Below, one piece after another: positions 1-9,000 of a stretch of DNA of 12,988 bases (position 1 is the stretch's first letter; the number at the start of each line of letters is the position of its first letter). Source of the DNA: Methylobacter sp. (GTDB lineage: Bacteria > Pseudomonadota > Gammaproteobacteria > Methylococcales > Methylomonadaceae); contig JALNYY010000124.1 in the NCBI GenBank assembly GCA_023229605.1, positions 1 through 12,988 on the forward strand. Reading direction: 5' to 3'. Under the pieces are notes generated by a model. The model did not search any database, was not told where the DNA came from, and was given only the letters and a program-made list of their open reading frames with translations. A program made the translations under genes and the position numbers.

Positions 1-1
1 A

Positions 2-544
2 GCCAATCAAGGCTTCGAGATGTCGGAAAACGCCAAAAATCAATTGACCGAGCGCGAGCTTGAATTTATTGCCGAGCGGGACAGCTTTTATCAAGCCACC
101 GTATCGGAATCCGGGTGGCCTTATGTGCAGCATCGGGGCGGCCCGGCAGGCTTTCTAAAAGTGCTGGATGAACGCAGCATCGGCTTTGCCGACTTTCGCG
201 GCAATAAGCAGTATTTGAGCGTCGGCAATCTCAACGCCAATGACCGCATTTCCCTGATCCTGATGGATTACCCCAATCGCAGACGCTTGAAGATATGGGG
301 CCGAGCCCGTATCGTCCATGAAAACGAAGAACCCGAATTAATCGCGCAACTTGAAGCGCCGTCCTATCGAGCCCGGGTTGAACGGGGCATCGTCATCCAT
401 GTCGAGGCTTACGATTGGAATTGCCCGCAACACATCACGCCGCGCTATTCAGAGGCCGAAATAGACCATCTGATTGCTCCGCTAATGGAAGAAAATAGAG
501 CGTTAAAAGCCCAAGCCGCGGCAATCGGAACGGCTGGTGCTTGA
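2..544 (+). CDS. pyridoxamine 5'-phosphate oxidase family protein, probably 5'-partial
   Basis: This is a PNPOx-like split-barrel flavoprotein, expected to be cytosolic and to bind FMN. The exact substrate is unknown; it is not a clear PdxH. The conserved core runs from RDSFYQATVSESGWPYVQHR through GFLKVLD, GFADFRGNKQY, NLNANDRISLILMDYP and RRRLKIWGRARI to a C-terminal EAYDWNCPQHITPRY, all typical of this subfamily. Counted from the first ATG in the window (position 20) the protein has 174 residues. That ATG has no Shine-Dalgarno sequence, the frame stays open to the window edge (codons ANQGFE before it), and I recall family members carrying extra N-terminal residues before the conserved core. 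I therefore infer that the true start lies upstream of the window. It ends 26 bases before the glutathione transferase gene, which suggests one operon. Such flavoproteins and GSTs often sit together in small detoxification or redox clusters, but the role here is inference. Confidence 0.85.
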   Translation, partial: ANQGFEMSENAKNQLTERELEFIAERDSFYQATVSESGWPYVQHRGGPAGFLKVLDERSIGFADFRGNKQYLSVGNLNANDRISLILMDYPNRRRLKIWGRARIVHENEEPELIAQLEAPSYRARVERGIVIHVEAYDWNCPQHITPRYSEAEIDHLIAPLMEENRALKAQAAAIGTAGA

Positions 545-570
545 CCGTAAACTAACCGGAGAAAAAAACC

Positions 571-1179
571 ATGATGACCCTTTACGAGTTCGCCTTATCC
601 GGCAACTGCCATAAAATCCGCCTGCTGCTGTCGCTGCTAAACGTGAGCTATCAAAGTATCGTTGTCAACGGCTCAGAGCGGCAGCACAAGACGGACGGTT
701 TTTTGAAGATGAACCCTTTCGGCCAAGTGCCTGTGTTAACCGATGGCGACATCGTCATTCGGGACAGCCAGGCCATTCTGGTTTATCTGGCCCGAAAATA
801 CGGCAATGAACTTTGGCTGCCGACCGACGCTGCGGCATTGGCCGAAGTGATGGCTTGGCTCTCATCTGCCGCCAATGAAGTGGCGATGGGGCCGAACCGG
901 TTACGCCTGCATTTTAAATTCGGCCGCGCTATTAATCTCGATGAATCCCGACAAATCACCTCAAACTTGCTGAACATCCTGCAACAGCGCCTTGATAATC
1001 ATCGTTGGCTGGTTGCCGAGCATGTGACCGTCGCCGACATTGCTGTTTATCCTTATATTGCATTGGCGCCGGAAGGCAAAATCGATCTTGAACCCTATCC
1101 GGCGGTTATAGCCTGGATAAATCGAATTCAGGCACTGCCCGGCTACGTCGGCATGCCGGGAATGCGGCAATCCGAATAA
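571..1179 (+). CDS. glutathione S-transferase family protein
   Basis: This is a 202-residue cytosolic glutathione transferase, the usual length for the family. The thioredoxin-like N-terminal domain (about residues 1-78) shows the glutathione-site signatures: SGNCHKIRLLL at 10-20, the cis-proline loop GQVPVL at 51-56, and DSQAILVYLA at 65-74, where the acidic-Ser pair binds the gamma-glutamyl part. The helical C-terminal domain (about 90-195) contains VTVADIAVYPYIA, the N-capping box and hydrophobic staple of GST folds. Ser10 or Cys13 could be the thiol-activating residue; I cannot tell which from sequence alone. The start is the first of two adjacent ATGs, 9 bases after GGAG (558-561). It lies between the PNPOx-like gene and the DUF1348 gene on the same strand with short gaps, so co-transcription is likely. 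Substrate unknown; conjugation or reduction of small electrophiles is the family expectation. Confidence 0.92.
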   Translation: MMTLYEFALSGNCHKIRLLLSLLNVSYQSIVVNGSERQHKTDGFLKMNPFGQVPVLTDGDIVIRDSQAILVYLARKYGNELWLPTDAAALAEVMAWLSSAANEVAMGPNRLRLHFKFGRAINLDESRQITSNLLNILQQRLDNHRWLVAEHVTVADIAVYPYIALAPEGKIDLEPYPAVIAWINRIQALPGYVGMPGMRQSE

Positions 1180-1220
1180 CTTGCCGATCTCTAATCCACG
1201 TCATTAACCAGGAGTTATCA

Positions 1221-1700
1221 ATGAACACTACCGAAGCAGCACGCCCCCCATTACCGCCATTTACCCATGAGACGGCAGCCCAAAAAGTACGCATGGCCGA
1301 AGATGGCTGGAACGGCCGTAATCCTGAGAAAGTTGCTCTGGCCTACACCATCGGCAGCCAATGGCGAAATCGCGCCGAATTTCCGGTAGGCAGGGAGCAA
1401 ATTATCGAGTTTCTTACCCGCAAATGGTCGAAGGAGCATGAATATCGCTTGATAAAAGAGCTTTGGGCTTATGAAGGCAACCGGATCGCAGTCCGCTTTG
1501 CTTACGAGTGGCACAATGACAATAACGAGTGGTTCCGTTCATACGGTAACGAGAACTGGGAATTCGACCAGAACGGCTTGATGCAACGCCGCTACGCAAG
1601 CATCAACGATTTGCCGATTAAGGAATCCGAGCGAAAATTCCATTGGCCGCTGGGCCGCCGCCCCGACGATCACCAGGGATTGAGTGATCTGGGGTTTTAA
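1221..1700 (+). CDS. DUF1348 / nuclear transport factor 2-like family protein
   Basis: This is a 159-residue protein of the DUF1348 family, a compact SnoaL/NTF2-like cone-shaped alpha+beta barrel with no established reaction. Recognisable family features are the first helix with AEDGWNGRNPEKVALAYT (about residues 26-43), SQWRNRAEFPVGREQI (46-61), FLTRKW followed by RLIKELWAYEGNRIAVRFAY, and the C-terminal half with the aromatic stretch EWFRSYGNENWEFDQNGLM and RRYASINDLPI. The start is well supported: AGGAG at 1210-1214 lies 6 bases before the ATG. It is the third gene of the apparent PNPOx-GST-DUF1348 operon and is followed directly by a strong terminator, so it is probably the last gene. A role in oxidative or electrophile metabolism alongside its neighbours is inference only. 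Confidence 0.9.
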   Translation: MNTTEAARPPLPPFTHETAAQKVRMAEDGWNGRNPEKVALAYTIGSQWRNRAEFPVGREQIIEFLTRKWSKEHEYRLIKELWAYEGNRIAVRFAYEWHNDNNEWFRSYGNENWEFDQNGLMQRRYASINDLPIKESERKFHWPLGRRPDDHQGLSDLGF

Positions 1701-1724
1701 AACACCGGTTCCTCATTTGCTTTG

Positions 1725-1780
1725 ATGCCAAGCCGGTTGAATTGAATATTTTGACAATTCAACCGGCTTGGCATTTTGTT
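1725..1780 (+). terminator. rho-independent terminator after the GST operon
   Basis: A perfect 20-base inverted repeat: the left arm 1725-1744 (ATGCCAAGCCGGTTGAATTG) is the exact reverse complement of the right arm 1755-1774, with a 10-base AT-rich loop. TTTTGTT follows the right arm on the + strand. It begins 24 bases after the DUF1348 stop codon. The base before the left arm on the other strand is not T-rich, so it should act mainly on + strand transcription. It also insulates the defence genes downstream from the metabolic operon. Confidence 0.9.
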
Positions 1781-2163
1781 AACGGGACGGATAATGCTGT
1801 TTTAGCTCTAAGAGCTTACATTAATACCGGTGGAAAACTCGTGAGGATTTAACTCAGCTAATTGCGACCTGAATCTTTGCTGTAGCTCTTTTGCTGTAAA
1901 ATGGGAAACCGAAAACCTTAGTAGATTCTTTCGGCAACTGGGATAATGTTGAATAAGTTGGGCCAAAACCAAGGGAGTTAATTAAACTGCCAGCCCTCCT
2001 ATACAGAACAAAGGCACACCAATTGCCTGAAACCGGGAAATTAGGCAAGAGCTAGTCAATGCTTTTAGTTTACGTAACATCAATTGCATAACAACGTAAA
2101 GAACGAGGATTGTCATTCTTATGAAAAATCCAAGTTAGGCCATTCCAATAAAATAAAAATCAA
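1781..2163. other. gene-free stretch upstream of the defence block
   Basis: About 380 AT-rich bases with no gene I can support. The longest open frame (- strand, 1854-2048, 64 codons) has no Shine-Dalgarno and no family resemblance. On the + strand, fragments read like degraded coding sequence, for example KWETENLSRFFRQLG ending in a stop near 1941, and in another frame GPKPRELIKLPALLYRTKAH around 1957-2015, but the frames are broken and I recognise no parent family. There is a short interrupted palindrome AGCTCT-A-AGAGCT at 1804-1816 and a TTACGTAA palindrome at 2070-2077. The promoter for the defence genes probably lies here, but I see no convincing -35/-10 pair; TTGTCA at 2110-2115 and TAAAAT at 2149-2154 are too far apart to pair. 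Confidence 0.5.
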
Positions 2164-2707
2164 ATGGCATCAGAACCACTACCCATAATTGATCTTTTCG
2201 CTGGACCAGGAGGTTTGGGTGAGGGCTTTGCCAGTCTTGAAGGCAATCCGTTCAAAATTCTGATATCAGCAGAAAAAGATACACATGCCAACCAAACGTT
2301 GCGGCTTCGACCATATTACAGACTATTATCGCAGGAGAGACCAGACAAACTACATCTCTATTTGAATTACTGTAACGGGCAACAATTATGCCCCTGGAAT
2401 CACTCGACTGCAGACTTGTGGCATAAAGCCGAACAGGAAACCCCTTTAATTGAGCTAGGATCAAGTGCTGGCAACAATATTCTGGATTCAATCTTACAAA
2501 AGAAGCTGACCAAAAATGACAGATCGATTCTCATAGAGAGAGCCTCCCTGCCAGGCCTACTCAGTAATGGGGCGATCCAGAAACAAGGGAAATCCCGCCT
2601 ACAGCGCTGAACAAGATCAATCTTTTGAGAGAGTATCCCAACACAAGCATATGGTCGCAGAATCTATCGCTTTAGAGGGCATTCAATCCGAGCGCCCAAA
2701 CAAATAA
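2164..2707 (+). pseudogene. frameshifted, truncated C5-cytosine DNA methyltransferase (DruM-like)
   Basis: This is the remnant of a DNA (cytosine-5)-methyltransferase. The first frame (2164-2610, 148 codons) opens with IIDLFAGPGGLGEGFASL, the AdoMet-binding motif I, at residues 8-25, then SAEKD at 35-39 in the position of motif II. Catalytic motif IV survives in the next frame: PPCQAYSVMGRSRNKGNPAY, encoded at 2543-2602, with the nucleophilic Cys codon at 2549-2551. In intact relatives ILIGGPPCQAYS is continuous. Here ILI (to 2535) is followed by GAGAGAG (2536-2542), one base more than the two expected glycine codons, so a single +1 slip explains the break. The shifted frame continues as SAEQDQ and stops at 2705-2707. 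A possible further slip follows, because LLREY (2622-2636, third frame) resembles the sequence after motif IV. The target-recognition region and later motifs are absent, so no active enzyme is expected. It ends 18 bases before druH. Confidence 0.85.
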
Positions 2708-2714
2708 ACTGATG

Positions 2715-2719
2715 AAGGA
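2715..2719 (+). promoter_or_regulatory. ribosome binding site of druH
   Basis: AAGGA lies 6 bases before the ATG at 2726. This is a good Shine-Dalgarno and supports translation of druH from its own start, independent of the broken methyltransferase frame upstream. Confidence 0.7.
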
Positions 2720-2725
2720 TACTAC

Positions 2726-5700
2726 ATGTTACCTAAAGACTGGCTTAAGCAATTTCTCGCATCCAGACAAATAAAGCGCCCGGATGGACAGGCGCTTTAT
2801 CGTTATCGCCTGAACAATCATGACTTTGAAACATTAAAAGCCTCTCTGAAAACCAGCGCCTTATTCGGAGTTGCCAATATTACGGAAGTACCCGGCTGGA
2901 ATGCCGCTTTTGTTATTTACGCTGCGGAATGGTGGCGGCGGGAATACGACGGCAGTTTGTGGTCATGGGAAAAAGTGTTTACTTCGTTCGGAGCTGATGC
3001 CAAAGAGCTAAAAACAGTGCGTCGTAATTTGGTTGTTGAATTAGGCTTACGTTATTGGGAACGCAAGGTCAGGATTATCAATGGTAGTTCCCGGTATCTG
3101 GGTTCAATAGCTATTGAAGGTGGGTTGCCGCTTAATCAACTAAATAACTCCAGCGGTTGGTTAGGCAGAGTATTAAAGCAGGTGATTCCCAAATACACGC
3201 GCTTGCACCATACCGGCATACACGCCGACATGCTTGTTAGTGAATGTGATTATATTCCGAAAAACTATCAAAATGATCAAAGCCATGCGATTTTAGGCGA
3301 CATGGTAAAAACGGTGGTCGAGCTTAAACAAAAATACCGCTTGCACGAACATAGCAATCCTGTCAGTTATTTAGATCAACAGATACCCTTATGGCGAGAG
3401 CAGTTTCCGTTGCCGATAGATACAGAAGTCGGACAGAAGCTACTTTCGGATATGATTATCACGGCGGCAAAAGCCGATGATGCAGTAATGAATACACCAT
3501 TTCGCGGTATCCGGCGTGTGCGCGATGATGGCTTCTTGCAATTACAGCTTGAATTTGCAAGTTTTATTGCCTTGGAAAAACTTAATCTGCCCGAGACCAT
3601 ACCTTCAAGGCTGGACGTTGAGTTAATTAGCAGTGACGGGGTGACACGCTCGTTAGGTGTGGCGCTGAAAGCTACTTATCAACAAAAGTCTTCTTTAAAA
3701 ATGCCGCGCCCCTCTGGAGCCGTTAAAGGCGATCAGGCTGCATGCGGTTATGCGATTCGATTTAAGCATTTATCGACACTTATCTATGAAACACCATTAA
3801 CTGACGGCGAAGAATTGGACAATGAAGTACCCTGGATATTTGTACAACAAAATGACGATTGGGTATTAGAAGGCGTTGCCAGTGTCAGTACCCGCGCAAG
3901 ACGGGTTAGGATTCTCTATCCAGATCGGTTAGCGTGTCCTGTAAGTGCCGAAACTCAGCACATCGCAACGATAGCTAATAAAAAACTGCTTGAAGCTAGC
4001 GGCACTATTCAATTATCAGACAATGAAAACAATTCGTTTATCATCAAAACCGCACAGGAACAGTCGGCAAATCGTTATTACTTACAAGGCGAAACACTAA
4101 AATTTGCCAGTATACCTAACGAAGTCTATCGAGGTTTTCCGTCTCTGACTTGTGTTAATAATGAAACTGAAAAAAGGACAGAAATTTCTGCAACAAAATT
4201 AGTCGCCAGAGCCGTTAATTCAAAAGGAAATTGGTTGCCTCTTTCTCAAGATCAACAGGGCATTTATGAAATTCGCCTTCTCGATAATCAAGGCAATATT
4301 CAGTTCCGTAAAAAATGTGCATTATTACCCGAACAGTTTTCCATTCGTTTTAAACCTTCAGCGGATTCTTTGGATGGCGTGATTTTTCTGGATAATGCTG
4401 GGCGTGCGACTGTTTTATGCGAGCCATCGGTAAAACATAGCATTACAACTGAGACTGAGGGATGTCGAATTGAGTTATTTGCAGATAATGCACCGCCGAG
4501 CAATGTCCGGTTAACACTATTTTGGCCGAATATGGCCGACATGCTAACTCTTACGGTTCCTTTTCCAGCAAGAGGTGGTCAGCTTATTGATGCCAATGGT
4601 AATAAACAGGTATCTGAACAGCCGCTATTTCAAGATCAATTACATGGCCTTCGCCTTCGTTTATTTAATGAACAGCCTGATCGCAACCGCCATTTGCAAA
4701 TTGACTTTAATCTTAAAGATGACACTTTGGAAGATGCACGGGACTTGTACTTTCGTAATGAAGTTGAGAAAAAAGGCGCAGTCATAGAACTGGCGATTAT
4801 TGATTATCAAGAATGGATTAAAGACTTGTTGGCTATCAGTAGAAACCTGGATAGTTATGTGCAGTTAGCCGTGTATGAAAATGGTACTGAGTTATTACGG
4901 ACAAAAATTTTTCGCTATCAATTTTCGCTGACAAGAAATCTGTCGCTGGGTTGCGTGGCATTAAATACTAACGATCATGCCTGTTTGTCGTATGACACTC
5001 TTTCACAAGTTCAACTCATGGCTATGCGACTTTCTCAGCCAGAGCAAGAACATATTAAACTGGATGTTAAATCTTCAGAGCAAACAGAAATCGGCTGCTG
5101 GTTTTTTTATCCTGAAAAGAAAGTTCCAGGTCCCTGGTTAATTTATCCGTCAGTGACGTCTTCAATCTCTTTACGGCCTATTTTATGGAATGTTAGTGAT
5201 GAGAAGGAGGTTGACTCATTAGTTAATCGTGAAGTTTCAACACTACATAGTGCTGTTACGGCAAGTTCAACACAATTCAGATACCAAGCCATCAAAGCAA
5301 TTTTAGAACGGATGTGTACGGATTTTGAGCATAGTGGCTGGTCATATTTAAGACACTTATGGAAACAGTGTGCTCATTTGCCCCTAGCCAGTTTTGATGT
5401 TTGGTCAATAGCGGTGACGGATACCAAAATGTTAGCCGCGCTTGTATTGCAGATGGATGAGAGTTTTACTCGAAAACTTGGCAAAGAGCTGCCGGTTTTC
5501 TGGGAACTGATACCGTTGAAGGATTGGCTGGTGGTTTTTAAAAATTATAGAGATTATTTGAAACAAGCGATGGGAGATGAAACCGACGTATCCACTATTA
5601 TTGAAACTCGCATCAAACGTATCAATTATCTTTGTGTGTCTATGGAAATAGTGGCACGAATACTCAATCAGTCGTTATGTGGTACAGCCGATCCAGAGCT

Positions 5701-6076
5701 TGTTTTTATGAAACAACCTGTTCTGGATAATGTGGTAGGCATGATTAAAGATGCGCAACAAGAATTGGATAGACGACAAGCAGACAGTAAGTGGCTGGAA
5801 GTATTAAAACCGGAGCTTATAACTCATTGGACAAAAATAGATAAATCGCTACAACAATGGTTGAAACTGGAAAATATTTCAGACCATCATCGGGCTGTGG
5901 TTATTTTACCTGTGCTGTTAGCGGCATATTGTGCAAACACAAACAGACCTGAAAACTGGATAGGCGATGCAGTCGTTATTTTTAAATTAAAACGCCTGAA
6001 AGACTTTGATGAAGATTGGTTTAACGCAGTTTTTAACATTACATTGGCTTATTTATCTCAGCAACCGACGGATTAA
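2726..6076 (+). CDS. druH: Druantia type III protein DruH (STY4851/ECs_5259-like)
   Basis: A 1116-residue protein that I assign to DruH, the partner of the DruE helicase in Druantia type III anti-phage defence. The assignment rests on size, on its place directly upstream of a roughly 2080-residue DUF1998 helicase, and on an N-terminal region resembling the STY4851/ECs_5259 family. The most striking segment is Trp-rich: GWNAAFVIYAAEWWRREYDG at 57-76, then W79 and W81, followed by TVRRNLVVELGLRYW (97-111) and SRYLGSIAIEGGLP (122-135). The middle (roughly 250-780) alternates short hydrophobic strands and looks beta-rich; the last 300 residues look helical. There is no signal peptide, no membrane segment and no nuclease, ATPase or Cys-cluster motif that I can see, so the biochemical role is unknown; target sensing or DNA loading for DruE is speculation. 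The gene lies 13 bases before druE, so the two should be co-translated. Confidence 0.82.
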   Translation: MLPKDWLKQFLASRQIKRPDGQALYRYRLNNHDFETLKASLKTSALFGVANITEVPGWNAAFVIYAAEWWRREYDGSLWSWEKVFTSFGADAKELKTVRRNLVVELGLRYWERKVRIINGSSRYLGSIAIEGGLPLNQLNNSSGWLGRVLKQVIPKYTRLHHTGIHADMLVSECDYIPKNYQNDQSHAILGDMVKTVVELKQKYRLHEHSNPVSYLDQQIPLWREQFPLPIDTEVGQKLLSDMIITAAKADDAVMNTPFRGIRRVRDDGFLQLQLEFASFIALEKLNLPETIPSRLDVELISSDGVTRSLGVALKATYQQKSSLKMPRPSGAVKGDQAACGYAIRFKHLSTLIYETPLTDGEELDNEVPWIFVQQNDDWVLEGVASVSTRARRVRILYPDRLACPVSAETQHIATIANKKLLEASGTIQLSDNENNSFIIKTAQEQSANRYYLQGETLKFASIPNEVYRGFPSLTCVNNETEKRTEISATKLVARAVNSKGNWLPLSQDQQGIYEIRLLDNQGNIQFRKKCALLPEQFSIRFKPSADSLDGVIFLDNAGRATVLCEPSVKHSITTETEGCRIELFADNAPPSNVRLTLFWPNMADMLTLTVPFPARGGQLIDANGNKQVSEQPLFQDQLHGLRLRLFNEQPDRNRHLQIDFNLKDDTLEDARDLYFRNEVEKKGAVIELAIIDYQEWIKDLLAISRNLDSYVQLAVYENGTELLRTKIFRYQFSLTRNLSLGCVALNTNDHACLSYDTLSQVQLMAMRLSQPEQEHIKLDVKSSEQTEIGCWFFYPEKKVPGPWLIYPSVTSSISLRPILWNVSDEKEVDSLVNREVSTLHSAVTASSTQFRYQAIKAILERMCTDFEHSGWSYLRHLWKQCAHLPLASFDVWSIAVTDTKMLAALVLQMDESFTRKLGKELPVFWELIPLKDWLVVFKNYRDYLKQAMGDETDVSTIIETRIKRINYLCVSMEIVARILNQSLCGTADPELVFMKQPVLDNVVGMIKDAQQELDRRQADSKWLEVLKPELITHWTKIDKSLQQWLKLENISDHHRAVVILPVLLAAYCANTNRPENWIGDAVVIFKLKRLKDFDEDWFNAVFNITLAYLSQQPTD

Positions 6077-6089
6077 GAACTAAACTCAC

Positions 6090-9000
6090 ATGTCCAGTTA
6101 TTTTCAGCCCCTTATCGCGCAATTATCACAACGCTCAGCCGAAGCCACTTTAAGTATACTAGGCATCAGTGATCCCGCTTTACGGCAGTTTTTATCAGAG
6201 CAATTTAATCAACCGCTTGGTGATAGCAACAATTTTCTGGCCGATCCGGTTTTCGAACACATTTTTGGCTGGGAAGAAGCAAATATCAGCATGGAGCGAT
6301 TGGCTGATTCTTTGCTGGAGCGTTCGTTACTTGAAGCAATGGACAAACCACCTGTTGATTTAAAAGACTATGCGTTTCGCAAAGATTGGCAGCCGTATCA
6401 ACACCAATACAAGTCCTGGTTAAAGTTATCTGAAAGTAAGCCACAGTCCATTGTCATTACCAGCGGCACTGGATCAGGTAAAACCGAGTGTTTTATGGTG
6501 CCGGTACTCAATGACTTGGTGCGCCAGTATGAGCTACAAAAACAGCCGTTGATTGGCGTACAAGCTTTATTTATTTATCCGCTCAATGCCTTGATTAACA
6601 GCCAGCGAGATCGTCTACGCGCCTGGACGGATAGCTTCGGTAATGGCGTACGTTTTTGCTTGTATAACGGCAATACGCCTGACAAAGCGACAAGTTTTAA
6701 TCAGGCACAAACGCCAAATGAAATTTTATCCCGAACCCTGTTACGTAGCGAGCCGCCTCCCTTACTAGTGACAAACTCTACGATGCTTGAGTATATGTTG
6801 GTTCGACAAGTTGACTCGCCGATTCTGCAAAAATCACAAGGGAAATTACGCTGGATTGTTTTGGATGAAGCGCATACTTACATCGGTTCGCAAGCGGCGG
6901 AACTGTCGCTGTTATTGCGTCGGGTATTGCACGGTTTCGCTGTCAATGCGGAAGATGTGCGTTTTGTAGCCACTTCGGCAACTATTGGCGACAAGGATAA
7001 TGTTTCATTACAACGTTATCTGGCCGATTTGGCGGGTATTTCGAAAGAGCAAGTAACTGTCATCGGTGGTAAGCGGATTGTTCCGCCACTCAACAAAAGA
7101 AAAGGTGATTATAAACAGAATACACCTATAGCAACTTTGGTGGATATTGACCATGACAAGCAGGTTTCAAAACAACGCTATCGAGCATTGGAAGATCACC
7201 CGGTTAGTCGCAAACTGCGTGAAGAACTGACCCGTGATACGCTCCCGAAAACATTAACTCAGTTAAGCAACACGCTGTTTAGTGACCTTGCCGATATGCA
7301 TACTAGACACCAGCAAACGCTGGCATGGTTGGACTTATGTACAGGGACAATATTACCGGGCAAAGACAATAAGCCTAAGCACCCATTTTTACCAATACGC
7401 GGGCATTTATTCCATCAAGTGACCAACGGTTTATGGTGCTGTGTGGACGCCAACTGTCGTTGTAAAAAAGACACGCCTTTAGCAGATAAGTGGGCATTCG
7501 GTTATGTCTATAGCCAACAGCGCGAGCGTTGTGAATGCGGCGCGCCTGTGTATGAACTGGTTTTTTGCAACGATTGCAACAGTCCGCATTTACAAGCATT
7601 TCAAACTCAACAGGGGCAATTAATCCAAATCCCACGCCAAGCAATTGATGAATTTAGCCTGCAAATTGAAGTGGAAGGCGATGAAGATCCAGAGGAAGAA
7701 CAAGAATCCGATACAAAAACAGTAGTGCCGACTGAGTTTATTAATTTGGCTGTAAAAGCCGATGCAAAGTTGACGCATTCTTTGACCTTGTCACTCGATA
7801 ACAAACAACTTGGTGAAACGCATCAAGCCGTCACGATTCACATCGTCAATGATAACGAAACCTGCGGACATTGTGGTTTTATCCCTGACCGTGGTAAACG
7901 TGGTGTTTTTCGCCGCTGCCTGTTAGGTACACCGTTTTATGTTAGCAATACTGTACCGACCTTACTGGAATTTTGTCAGGATGGTAACAATCCTTTGGAA
8001 AGTCCGGGACGTGGCCGCCGACTGATTACCTTTACCGACAGTCGTCAAGGTACGGCGCGGATTGCCGTTAAAATCCAGCAAGATTCAGAGCGGAACCGCT
8101 TGCGCGGCCTAGTTTATGAAATGGTTGCTAAACAATTGGGTAATGTAAATGACGCAGAACGCATTGAACTGGAGAAAAAGCGCGATGAGTATTTAGACAA
8201 GGCTGAAAAATTTAAAAAAATGGGCTTAGCGGAAGCTGAAGACTTTTTAAATTTCGCAGAGAAAATACAGCAACAAATTGAGCAAATGGCTGTAGTTCAA
8301 CCTATAACTTGGCAGGAAGCAATCAATACACTTCAAGCCAATAGTGATGTTTTAAAACCGATGTTGGATTATTATCGCGACCTGAACCCTATGCTGTTCC
8401 AACATAATAGCGGATCTCGAACTTTGTCTGAAATGTTGTTGATTCGAGAATTCAATCGTCGCGCCAAACGGCAAAATACATTAGAAACCCTGGGGTTAGT
8501 TGCGATTCAATATCCGGCTTTAAGCACGATCAACAATACATCTGCCGAATGGCAAAAATTGAACTTATCGCTAAAAGATTGGCAAGATTTTCTTAAGGTT
8601 TGTCTGGATTTTTATGTAAGGGACAATTTTATTGCTATTCCTTATGAGTGGATAAACTGGATAGGCGTTACTATTTACCCCAAAGAGCTTTTAGCGCCCG
8701 ATTCAAAAGAATCGACTGGCAAACGCATTAGCAAATGGCCGCTAGTCAGAAAAGGGCGTAATAATCGCTTAATTCGCATTTTGACTTATGCCTTAAATCT
8801 AAAATTAGATAATAAAGCGCATGAAGACATGCTTAACCAAATCATGCGCTCTGCCTGGAAAGCTCTCACTCAGGAAAGTCAAATTCTAACCTCTGTTGCA
8901 GGTTCCCTTACTTATCAAATAAAACCTGAGCAAATGGCATTTTGTTGCATTCAGGATGCTTGGGTTTGCCCGGTGACGCATCGATTTCTGGACACGACTT

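Noticed and set aside
1854..2048. 64-codon - strand reading frame
   Set aside because: No Shine-Dalgarno, no family resemblance, and it lies in a region where + strand frames look like degraded coding sequence.
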